DNA of 64,000 bases from the NCBI GenBank assembly GCA_947561395.2, contig OX387190.1:37126392-37190391 (forward strand). The letters are read 5' to 3'. The position numbers were made by a program, and so were the translations under genes. The notes beneath the pieces are model-generated. The model was not told the origin of the DNA. It searched no databases and saw only the letters and a program-made list of their open reading frames with translations. The DNA comes from Buxus sempervirens. Lineage: Eukaryota; Streptophyta; Magnoliopsida; Buxales; Buxaceae. Positions 1 to 10,009 of this stretch are shown piece after piece (position 1 is the stretch's first letter; every line of letters starts with the position of its first letter).

Positions 1-9
1 ACAAGTATA

Positions 10-140
10 GGGATACAAGAATTTTCATATGAGGATACACGTATAATCATAAAGGGATACAAGCATTTTCATAGGAGGATACAAGTCCTGTCATACGGGG
101 ATACAAGCATTTTCATAGGATGATACAAGTCTTGTCATAA
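10..140. repeat. Three-copy 44-bp tandem repeat
   Basis: Three head-to-tail units begin at 10, 54 and 98, each opening with GGGATACAAG and containing ATTTTCATA and a second GATACA core. The period is 44 bp. The second and third copies are closer to each other than to the first. The array touches the window edge, so more copies may lie upstream. No coding potential is evident. Confidence 0.8.
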
Positions 141-881
141 ATGGCATGTGAGGCCCTTTTGATAAATTTAAGAGGAAAGGAGGCCTGCAGCATCATAACT
201 TTGATGTGCAGGCCTTTTGAGAAAGACCTCCAAAAAAGGAGGCCTTTCCCATCATTTTCCCCAAGAGTTTTCCATGATTTGGAAATGAAAACCATTAGTC
301 CCGTCCGAAAAATCCACGACAGTGACTACAAGCTCCACCGTCCACATACTAGGTAGGTAGCCATCATTCGTTCTAGTCTAGACTGCTTTTCTAACTTGGA
401 TGGTATAGTCGGCAAATTTGGGCAATATTTTTTCTCAAAGAGCCAATCTCAGTTCGGTATCACGTCTTATATCTAATTTATTTACTTGGGCTTGAAGGGA
501 AACTTGAAAACTACAGAAATGTCACCATTAAGAATGACCGAATGAGCCGCACTGAAACACACTGTTAGGTTGCAGTTGCTCTGTATCAGTCTCGTAAACA
601 TCACCAGATAAACATGCCCCATCAAACATAAGCTTCAATGGTGATAGATATTCAATTTCTTCACGTTAGTTTCTCCTCCGTTTCTAACTTTATCTTTACC
701 CCAAAGAATAGAACACCAAGAATTTGTATAAGCTGCAAGGGCACTGTCATTCGAGCATTTAAACTGGGTAATCGAAACATATACATGTTATAAATACCTG
801 CACACGTCCATCTTACAAGAACCGACAGATGCCACCAACTTCCCTTCACCAAGTTGCCCAGGAAGAGTTTTGACTCTCAAA
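141..881. other. Non-coding interval upstream of first gene
   Basis: There is no convincing gene here. Short open frames on both strands have no recognisable domain and overlap each other. The last part (roughly 780-881) is probably the promoter and 5' leader of the gene starting at 882. No clear TATA element was identified. Confidence 0.4.
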
Positions 882-1573
882 ATGAGTTTTTTGGCTCCTG
901 AAGAGCCCAAACAACCTCCAAAGCCTTGCAGATTCTTCACATCAGCCCTCAGGGATGCTCTTGCTCAATGCCAGAATTGTCCAGGAAGACTGTCTTCTTC
1001 AAGCATCGAGGAGGAGTCTCTACCCAGCGACATGGACGATGAAGAAGATGTACTAATTCCGCAAATCCTGTTTTGCTGTTCTCTCAACTTGTGGTTAATT
1101 ATTCTGGGATTTATATATTTTGTTCTCAGGTGATTGTTTTGGCGATTCGAAGTCGAGCCATGGAAGCAAGGATGAGACGTAAGGCTAGCTCGAATCTCAG
1201 CTGGGTTTTACCACCAACATTGGGGGAATTGTTCATTAGTCCGAAGGGAGGAATCCAACACACAAAAGATGACGAAGATGAGGAAGAAGATAGGGAAGCA
1301 TTCCTCTCTGCTGGTAGCTGCTTATCTCGCTGTTCCAGTGCCAGCAGAGAACTGTTCTTCTCTGTTGGGGGGAGCTTGTCCCGATGTTCGAGTGCAAGTG
1401 GTTTTGGCTTCAAAGATGAAATTCGCAGGCGCTTGATGATTAAGGAGCTGTGTCACTGTGATGGGTGGCCGTTCGGTCTCTGCCGAAAGTCTATGCTGCT
1501 TCCGCCTCTGCCCAGATCTCCTTCAGACTCCTGGTCATGGAGTAAAGGCGCTCGAATGGTTAAGATTCTTTGA
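882..1573 (+). CDS. Plant protein of unknown function, acidic/Ser-rich, two exons
   Basis: I infer exons 882-1049 and 1130-1573 with an 80-bp GT-AG intron; joining them keeps the frame and gives 203 aa. The ATG at 882 is the first methionine of the frame. The protein is hydrophilic. It has a Pro/Lys-rich N-terminus, a Ser run followed by an acidic patch (about residues 42-56), a basic stretch ARMRRK (about 68-73), a second Asp/Glu-rich patch (about 103-113), and two near-copies of LSRCSSAS. The C-terminal third holds a Cys/Trp-containing segment (KELCHCDGWPFGLC). There is no signal peptide or membrane segment. I do not recognise the family; the composition would suit a nuclear or scaffold protein, but that is only a guess. 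Without splicing the first frame would end in a hydrophobic intron-encoded tail, which argues for the intron. Confidence 0.6.
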
Positions 1574-1787
1574 ACCAGCATCGGGACGACGACAGTGCCA
1601 GCAAAAAGTTGTGTTTTTGGGTTTCATTAAAGCTTTTTCAGAAGAAAACCTTCTTCCATGTGAATGACAAAACCTTTACCCCCAAAAAAAAAAATGTGAA
1701 TGATAAAACGATTCGCATCCCCTACTGCGCATGCTCTATATACAATTTTTACTCTTTATTAATGCAGAATTTATCGAATCTTCTGGG
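1574..1787. other. 3' flank of the first gene
   Basis: AT-rich sequence after the stop at 1573, presumably the 3' UTR, including an A-rich run near 1683. No other gene signal is seen. Confidence 0.4.
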
Positions 1788-1885
1788 TTGGTTCTTAGAA
1801 TGCTTTTTAAAAATAATTCTGATTCAGTCACCGAATTCTTGGTAATTGAGAATTTGTTATACTTTTTTAACATAATTGTGAATGA
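1788..1885. mobile_element. Half-copy of the MITE found at 55186-55516
   Basis: The core CTGATTCAGTCACCGAATTC followed by TTGGTAATTGAGAAT closely matches the terminal arms of the inverted-repeat element near 55.2-55.5 kb. Only one arm is present, so this is a truncated or solo end. It probably lies in the 3' flank of the gene at 882-1573. Confidence 0.55.
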
Positions 1886-1940
1886 GTGTTGTTTTATTAT
1901 TCATGAAGGACTTTTCCCAAAAATGCCCTTCTGTTCTGAT

Positions 1941-2466
1941 TAGGGGTGCAACTCGGTTCGGGTTGATGTCAACCCAAAACCAAACCGAAAATATCTATAA
2001 TTAAACCGAACCGAATTAAAAACCGAACCAAAAATATATTAAAAAACCAAAACCCAAACCGAACCGAACCGAACTACATGAAAACTATTCGGTTCGGTTC
2101 AATTCGGGTTAGACCAATATATTATTATCTCAAACAAAGGTTTTTTTGTAATATCCTTAAAGTTTAAAGATAAACTTTAAAAGTTTAATATATATTATAT
2201 TATATATATATATATAACATATATTATATATTATAATATATATATGAATTCGGTTCGGTTCGGTTCAGTTTAGAAAAATAATATATTCGGTTTGGTTTCG
2301 GTTCGGGTTTGGTTTTTCTGAACATGAAACCCAAAACCGAACCGACCTAGTTCGGTTTAGAGATTTTTGGACCGAAACCGAACCGAACTACTATAAAACC
2401 GAACCGAACCGAAGTCGGTTTGGGTCGGTTCGGGTTCGATTTTAACCGGACCGAGTTGCACCCCTA
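1941..2466. mobile_element. Non-autonomous hAT-type MITE, complete, 8-bp TSD
   Basis: The element is bounded by terminal inverted repeats TAGGGGTGCAACTCGGT at 1941 and its complement ending at 2466. It is flanked by a perfect 8-bp direct repeat GTTCTGAT (1933-1940 and 2467-2474), diagnostic of hAT-family integration. The interior is made of many CGGTTCGGTT-type motifs in both orientations plus an AT-rich centre around 2170-2250. There is no transposase coding, so it depends on an autonomous element elsewhere. A second family member lies at 57198-57945. Confidence 0.85.
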
Positions 2467-2474
2467 GTTCTGAT

Positions 2475-3349
2475 TTAAAACATCCCAACTCCTTGTACTT
2501 AGGCTGTGAATTTATTTTCTCTTGTTTGATTAGAATGAAGGAAACTGATTTGAAGAGAAAGTTTATCAAAACATTATCTCTTCCTAGTTTCTTTCAAGAT
2601 AAAGATTTTGAAAGAAATTAAGAAAAGGAAATCCACTAATATCCCACCACGATCACCATTGCTGATGTTTTTTTTTTAATGCTATATTGTTAGTTGCATC
2701 CTTTTAAGAATTTATGCGAAAGGAGTTTGAAAATGATTTATTAGTGAAATATTTATTTAACTACCAAAAAAGGAAAAGTGTGAGGATCTTACTTAATATG
2801 CAAATAAATCTCTAATGGAGCATTGGCTTTGTTCGTCTACTATTCCCAATGGTGAAACATGTGTACACGTATATGTATGAATAGGAGGTGTACATTTGTT
2901 TTATTGGGAGTAGCATATGAAACAGCCAATGCTCTAGTTGAGGATGAAATCAAATCCATTATTTGAAATTGCATTGAGAACACCATCATGTCAGGAATAA
3001 ATAAGGTCAAATGATTTTTTTTTAACTCTATGTTAATAATGACTTGAAATCTGCTGGAGCCCTAGCCTGAAAATCTGTTAGTCCAACGGTGAAATACATG
3101 TCCACATAGGTGCATAAAGCTTATGTATACAAACCCTCCACCATTGGACTAGTAGATGTTCGAGCATGAGGGACCTGCTGATATGGTCTCGTTAATAATT
3201 AAATTTCACACATAATGCGTCAAGAAAAGTGATCTTCAAATTTAATTATTTTTCAAAAGAAATCCTGTAATTTAATTATGATGGACTGTTTTTATAATTA
3301 TTAATGAAAAGTGACTTTTTCATAAAAAGTGAAAAATAGAAGTATTTGG
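2475..3349. other. AT-rich intergenic DNA
   Basis: No gene is recognised. A short motif (CTAATGGAGCATTGGCT ... CCAATGCTCTAG, about 2811-2935) forms an inverted pair around a region with ATGTGTACACGTATATG, perhaps another degenerate MITE. The segment ends exactly where the large inverted duplication begins (3350). Confidence 0.4.
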
Positions 3350-5261
3350 AATGGACCTGGATCCTCTACGGTCGAACTCGGAAAATTCTCAACCCATAAT
3401 CAATGGGAGCACGACACGTCAGTTTAATTTCTTTGCCAGGGCACGTCAGTCGTCAACAAACGAAAGCGCCCTCTCTTCCAAAAACCGAACGGGTTAACGT
3501 TAACGCCCAATATGAATATTTTATTGGGTACGACAGTCGATGCTATGCCTCGACTGTCGGACCTGCGTACCTGGTTTGACGTTTCCTCCCTTCCCTTCCA
3601 GAAGTGCAAAACCCATGGCTTCTCCAAGAATCCTCCTCTCTGTAAGTCAACATTGCTCCTTTCTCTCTGCAAATCGACAAAAATTCAAGAAGGTCATGCT
3701 TGCAACTGCTTCTTTGAAATCAGCTTAGGTCTTATTAATGGCCGGCATAAGCACATGTTTTTGGGCAAGCGCCATTAAAGGACTGCTCAACTACCTTCCC
3801 TTGTGAGTGTGTGTCCACTTCTACACTACAATAGAATCTTTCTATCTTTTGTTCATTCATCAACTACCTTCCCTTATTGCTCGAAATTGCCATGGAGGAT
3901 TCGTTGCTGCTATAGCTCCATCTTGTACAACTTCGTTTATGACAGAAGCACTCGCTGCCTTGGACTCTTTTGTTCGTCTCATCGTTGAAGATTGGAAGCA
4001 CGAGAAAACGAACTAAGCAGGTACGTTTCTAAAGAAAAATTAACTTTTAGGCACTCTATGATTTTTGTGCCTCTCTTTTTCTTCTCTGTTAGGATGGATT
4101 CAGAACCGTTCAAGCAATGGTCAGATTGAGTTCTAGGGTAAACCCAAATTTTCAACACTGGGTAGAAAGTTGCATTCTTCATTTTTTAACCTTTTATTTA
4201 TGTACTCAATTTAGGGGAGGAATGGCATTTGCTCAAAAACGTTAATTGATTCATTTTGTTAAGTCAAGTCCAGAATTCTTCTTTTTTCCCCTTTCTTTTC
4301 ATTTAGTTGAAAATTCCAAGTTCCAATTTCTGCAGAATGGCTTCAATATGAAAATATTTCTGGTCTTGCAGAGAAGAGGAGTAAGTCATCTCAAATTGTC
4401 ATCGTAGCTGTAGTATACGCAGTTGTCATAGATATGCTTGTCTCCATCATTTGGTTCATTTTATGGAGGTGCAAGCCAAAGCCAAATCATGACAGTAAGT
4501 ATCCATACTTAGAACTTAGTACTCCAAATTTTTGTGTGATTAATTCCATTAAAGAGTTGATAAACCAAATAGTGTTTAAGAATCAGAAGCAAGTTTACTT
4601 CATTTTATTTATCATATAATGTGAGGAAGTAAGGCATGCTTTGTATGCAAATACCTAGAATGTAACCACTGCAATGGGGAGCCTAGTATTTCCTTAAAGT
4701 GTGTTAACAAGCTTCCCCACATAACATACTGATATGAGTTTTTAGCAGTTTAAAAAAGCACCCCCTTTTATGTTTTCCTTTATGGGAAATTTCTCGGATT
4801 TGGCAATTTTTACTAATTTCTTCTACAATTATGTTGCTTGTTTTTTTTTTGTGAAGATATGGATGAGATCAAAAGTGTTAAATCTTTGCAATTTGACTTT
4901 GGTAAGATAAGAGCTTTGACAGTTGACTTCTCCGATGCTAATAAGCTTAGCGAAGGTGGATTTGTTGCTGTCTATAAGGTAATAACTCTACTTCTTCTAA
5001 GGACTTAAAATTTTTTTTGTCTTTATTCTTTAATTTGAGATGGTTTTGCATGAAATTTAGAGAGTTCTGTGAGCTGCTTCAACTGGATTTCAGGGTGTGC
5101 TTTCAAATGGGCACCAAATAGCTGTTAAGAGGCTCTCTAGAAATTCTGGACAAGGCGATGCAGAATTGAAGAACGAGGTTTCCTTATTAGCCAAGCTTCA
5201 ACACAAGAATCTCGTTAGGGTTCTTGGTTTCTGCTTGGAAGGGGAAGAAAGGCTACTTATC
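3350..5261 (+). repeat. Left arm of a ~1.91-kb inverted duplication (receptor-kinase 5' half)
   Basis: This arm is the reverse complement of 7363-9274. Corresponding positions always sum to 12624, so there are no net indels. I found six single-base differences: 3646, 4412, 4797, 5201, 5244 and 5258. The arm carries a short first exon starting MASPRILL at 3615, a transmembrane segment (IVIVAVVYAVVIDMLVSIIW, about 4397-4456), and the kinase N-lobe, with the Gly-loop variant GGFVAVYK, the catalytic-lysine motif IAVKRLS and a helix-C Glu in NEVSLLAKL. The match stops at 5261 inside ...ERLLI, after which unrelated sequence follows. The left copy is therefore a truncated kinase fragment. Confidence 0.9.
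5097..5261 (+). pseudogene. Truncated receptor-like kinase N-lobe (left copy)
   Basis: The exon encodes [19 protein letters not shown]... to ERLLI, typical of plant DUF26/CRK or S-locus-type receptor-like kinases. The open frame runs on to 5501 through non-homologous sequence with no catalytic loop, activation segment or C-lobe. It cannot encode an active kinase. Upstream pieces (4859-4979, N-lobe start; about 4373-4494, transmembrane exon) are in the same arm. Confidence 0.75.
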
Positions 5262-6238
5262 CAAAAGGAAAAAAAATCTAATTGTCTCTTGGTTGCCGAT
5301 TCATTCTTTCCTGTTTTGTTGACTAGTTCGTTTGAGAATGATGTAAGAATTTCTTTTTGTGATTATGAAATTGATACTTGCTACTGCATGAGAAAAGGGC
5401 TAGCAAAAGTATGGAGTTCTGGCTTCCAGGTAGCTTACATCTTGATCAAAGTACTTAGGAATTGGTTATTTTCCTGGAATTATTTCAGTTGCCTTGTATG
5501 AGTGGAATATGTATAATTCTTGGAGTTCTTAGTTTTATTCTCAGAGATTTCCTTCCTGTGAAAAACCATCTCTTCACACCACCCAGCAGCTCCTGTACAC
5601 CAAATCACAAAACAACACTCTGTGCAGAGCTCTGTGTACAACTCAATAATGTTGTCCGCACAAAACCACAAATGAATCATGTATGGTTTTTCAATTATTT
5701 AATGATGTGGTTCTGTTTTGGGAGGTATTACAACTTCAGATTAAAGTCTGACGTTAAAGCCTTCTTAAATTTTTTATCCTTAGTCAACCCCTGGAAACTT
5801 GAATGCTTCTTTGTCTTGGTTTTTGCGTTTCTTAGGCTTCACCGATTGCTGCTAGAACAACCACTTGCAGCTCGTCTGATAGCTGACATGGATGTTGATC
5901 AAGTTCAACATTCCCTAATCTGATCCACATGTTAGACGTTTTCCCTAATTTGATCCACATGTTAGACGTTTGTCATTCACATCGACAAGGAGGCGCTGTA
6001 CAACTGATGATCCAAAATGCTCAAAATCAAGCAAAGGAAACTCAATAGCCATGATCAAACAAACCAACATGGTATTAATTTACTCCAGTTTTTAGTGATT
6101 TCTTAGGACAAACAAGTTCATATATAGCTTCTAATAATCCGGATTCTTCCGTTTCTCTGCTGACATAACAAAATTCATTGATAGCTTATAATGGTCATTA
6201 TTCTTCCATTCATCTTTCTGACATAAGAATATCATAAA
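5262..6238. other. Spacer between the inverted arms, non-homologous part
   Basis: This sequence separates the truncated left arm from the 3' end of the right-hand kinase pseudogene. An open frame at 5462-5923 (+) has no recognisable domain. A 30-bp direct duplication (TTCCCTAATCTGATCCACAT..., near 5910-5970) is present in two copies that differ at about one base. No functional gene is called. Confidence 0.5.
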
Positions 6239-9009
6239 CTATTCAGCTTCCCGTGAAATATCCTCTCTTGATGGCATGTCAGCCTCAATCCTACTGTCGT
6301 CAAAAAATATAGGCCGTGAAACTGAAGGGAGAGTCATGGAGTGTCTACTGAGCATGAGAACAACTGAAGCCATGGTGGGTCTGTCAGCTACACTTTCTTG
6401 AACACATAATAATGCAATATGGATGCACCTCGTCACTTACTCTTCCAGAATGACATTCTGCCAAAGTTGGATCCATGACATCTAAGGCCATCGCTTCGCT
6501 CCATTTCATCCATGCCTAATTCAGAGATTTAAAAATGAGGGTTGCTCATAGCTACCCACCAAAGAAGAGGGAAGTGTAGATAAAAATTCAATTCATACTC
6601 ACATAGCTTAGGAGGTCTTTGGCACTTTCTGATTAAAAGAAATCAGTGTTCTTCCTGCCACTTATAATCTCCAGAAGACACCGAAACTAAACACTTCTGA
6701 TTTAAATGAAAACTGCCCATGCATTGCGTATTCTGGAGCCATGTAACCACTGAATGCCAATGTCAATGAATTAGTCTCAAGAAGTAAATTAGCCATATAT
6801 GAGTACTAGATCGTGATTGTTGCACTTACAATGTCCCCACAATTCGACTTGTATTGCCCTGTGATTGCTCTACTATAAAAAGCCTTGCCACACCAAAATC
6901 TGAAAATTTTGCATTCATATCTAGGTCCAACAATATATTGCTAGCTTTCAAATCATGATGAATAATCCTATGTTGAGAATCTTCATGAAGGTAAACAAGC
7001 CCCCCAGCAATTCCTCTTATGATCTTGTAACCCTTATCCCAATTAAGCTGTGCGCAGTTCGCAGGATCTGTGTTCACCAAATAAAGATACAAACAAGGGC
7101 TCAAAGTTGTGGCAAGTAATCATCAAGATCAGAACCAAGTTATATGTAACTCATCTATTTATCAGCCTTGCAAAATCAAATGTGAAAATGTAACTAGAAG
7201 AGAATTAAGAAGGAAGGTTTTTCATTTTCATATGAATAGTTGAACTGCAATTTCCCAGTCAAACCCAGTTGTTAAATGTAGAAATGCAAATTCAAGCTAC
7301 AGAGGATAAATATCCAAACCATATATGAAGTGATCAAGGCTTGCATTTGGCATGAGCTCATAGATCAGTAGCCTTTCTTTCCCTTCCAAGCAGAAACCAA
7401 GAACCCTAACGAGATTCTTGTGGTGAAGCTTGGCTAATAAGGAAACCTCGTTCTTCAATTCTGCATCGCCTTGTCCAGAATTTCTAGAGAGCCTCTTAAC
7501 AGCTATTTGGTGCCCATTTGAAAGCACACCCTGAAATCCAGTTGAAGCAGCTCACAGAACTCTCTAAATTTCATGCAAAACCATCTCAAATTAAAGAATA
7601 AAGACAAAAAAAATTTTAAGTCCTTAGAAGAAGTAGAGTTATTACCTTATAGACAGCAACAAATCCACCTTCGCTAAGCTTATTAGCATCGGAGAAGTCA
7701 ACTGTCAAAGCTCTTATCTTACCAAAGTCAAATTGCAAAGATTTAACACTTTTGATCTCATCCATATCTTCACAAAAAAAAAACAAGCAACATAATTGTA
7801 GAAGAAATTAGTAAAAATTGCCAAATTCGAGAAATTTCCCATAAAGGAAAACATAAAAGGGGGTGCTTTTTTAAACTGCTAAAAACTCATATCAGTATGT
7901 TATGTGGGGAAGCTTGTTAACACACTTTAAGGAAATACTAGGCTCCCCATTGCAGTGGTTACATTCTAGGTATTTGCATACAAAGCATGCCTTACTTCCT
8001 CACATTATATGATAAATAAAATGAAGTAAACTTGCTTCTGATTCTTAAACACTATTTGGTTTATCAACTCTTTAATGGAATTAATCACACAAAAATTTGG
8101 AGTACTAAGTTCTAAGTATGGATACTTACTGTCATGATTTGGCTTTGGCTTGCACCTCCATAAAATGAACCAAATGATGGAGACAAGCATATCTATGACA
8201 ACTGCGTATACCACAGCTACGATGACAATTTGAGATGACTTACTCCTCTTCTCTGCAAGACCAGAAATATTTTCATATTGAAGCCATTCTGCAGAAATTG
8301 GAACTTGGAATTTTCAACTAAATGAAAAGAAAGGGGAAAAAAGAAGAATTCTGGACTTGACTTAACAAAATGAATCAATTAACGTTTTTGAGCAAATGCC
8401 ATTCCTCCCCTAAATTGAGTACATAAATAAAAGGTTAAAAAATGAAGAATGCAACTTTCTACCCAGTGTTGAAAATTTGGGTTTACCCTAGAACTCAATC
8501 TGACCATTGCTTGAACGGTTCTGAATCCATCCTAACAGAGAAGAAAAAGAGAGGCACAAAAATCATAGAGTGCCTAAAAGTTAATTTTTCTTTAGAAACG
8601 TACCTGCTTAGTTCGTTTTCTCGTGCTTCCAATCTTCAACGATGAGACGAACAAAAGAGTCCAAGGCAGCGAGTGCTTCTGTCATAAACGAAGTTGTACA
8701 AGATGGAGCTATAGCAGCAACGAATCCTCCATGGCAATTTCGAGCAATAAGGGAAGGTAGTTGATGAATGAACAAAAGATAGAAAGATTCTATTGTAGTG
8801 TAGAAGTGGACACACACTCACAAGGGAAGGTAGTTGAGCAGTCCTTTAATGGCGCTTGCCCAAAAACATGTGCTTATGCCGGCCATTAATAAGACCTAAG
8901 CTGATTTCAAAGAAGCAGTTGCAAGCATGACCTTCTTGAATTTTTGTCGATTTGCAGAGAGAAAGGAGCAATGTTGATTTACAGAGAGGAGGATTCTTGG
9001 AGAAGCCAT
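6239..9009 (-). pseudogene. Cysteine-rich receptor-like kinase (CRK/DUF26-type) pseudogene
   Basis: Read on the minus strand from the ATG at 9009: a short first exon (MASPRILL), a transmembrane exon (about 8130-8250), the kinase N-lobe (7645-7765, then 7297-7527), the catalytic segment (6826-7045, HHDLKASN and DFGVARLF), an activation segment with [14 protein letters not shown] (about 6660-6750), and a C-lobe ending with CVQESVADRPTM (6239-6436). Family members act at the plasma membrane in defence and stress signalling. Here no DUF26 ectodomain Cys motif is visible. The catalytic HRD is HHD, and the Gly loop reads GGFVAVYKG. There is a frameshift after SFGV, a stop after NTDFF, and another frameshift before TRCIHIALLC. 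I judge it non-functional as a kinase. Confidence 0.75.
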
Positions 9010-9274
9010 GGGTTTTGCACTTCTGGAAGGGAAGGGAGGAAACGTCAAACCAGGTACGCAGGTCCGACAGTCGAGGCATAGCATCGACTGTCGTACCCAA
9101 TAAAATATTCATATTGGGCGTTAACGTTAACCCGTTCGGTTTTTGGAAGAGAGGGCGCTTTCGTTTGTTGACGACTGACGTGCCCTGGCAAAGAAATTAA
9201 ACTGACGTGTCGTGCTCCCATTGATTATGGGTTGAGAATTTTCCGAGTTCGACCGTAGAGGATCCAGGTCCATT
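7363..9274 (-). repeat. Right arm of the ~1.91-kb inverted duplication
   Basis: Reverse complement of 3350-5261 with about six substitutions. Outside 9274 the flanks diverge abruptly, and inside 7363 the right copy continues as authentic kinase sequence. This arm is therefore the likelier source and the left arm the inverted copy. No terminal repeats or target duplications typical of a transposon were found at the arm ends. Confidence 0.9.
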
Positions 9275-10009
9275 TTCAAAAGGCAAGTAAGTTTAATTTT
9301 CTCTTTTGTTTATCTTTTCGGTCGAATGTTGTAATTTGTAATTTTTTTAGAAAGTAATGGTGGACTTTCAATATTAAAGATATTAGACATTTTGATTTAA
9401 TGAATTCGGTAAATTGATTTACATGAGACACAAGCGTATTCTACGTGGGATACGAGTATGTTATAAGTGGGCACAAGTGTGTTTTACCTACAATAAAATG
9501 ATATTATTAATTAATTTTTTTAAAAAGTGACTCTTCAGGTGAATTAAGTTTAGAAAGTGATCTTTATGTGTAAAATGTGATCTTTATGGACTGTTTTTAT
9601 AAATACAGTCCAAAAATAACCCTTTTTCCTAAAAATTTTGAGATTAAGAAAGTAAAAATTAATTGAGAAGTATTTTTGATAAAGAGTCATGCGTGATTTC
9701 GATCATTCAAACTTTCATTATTTTATTATTTTACCGTTGGTTGAAAACTGGTGCAAGCGAGGTTAGTATCGTCATTTTATAGACCTGTTTTCAGTTGCAA
9801 ATCAAAGGAGGTAATCTGTGTCAAAGAAAGGGATAACAGGATAGCAGGTTGAGGGAAAAAGAGGTGAGGCAATGTGGCACGTTTTGTCCGTTAAATGAAC
9901 TCATGTCGCCGCCTTTCTTGTCCAAAGAAGGGAATTCCGTGAATCTTTTCTTTATTATTCTTGCCATTCTCTCTCTAGTTTTTCCTGATTTTGGTGAAAG
10001 CGAGAAACC
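9275..10009. other. Intergenic DNA and presumed promoter of the CTLH/CRA gene
   Basis: AT-rich from 9275 to about 9750 without coding signal. Sequence around 9530-9605 (GTGACT..., GTGATCTTTATGGACTG) resembles motifs just left of the inverted repeat (about 3280-3330), perhaps remnants of a shared repeat. The last 200 bp before the ATG at 10010 is a plausible 5' leader with CT-rich stretches. Confidence 0.4.

Noticed and set aside
5097-5501. 134-codon open frame beginning with kinase N-lobe sequence
   Set aside because: Only 5097-5261 is kinase; the remainder is read-through into unrelated sequence after the inverted-repeat breakpoint, so it is not a real chimeric protein.
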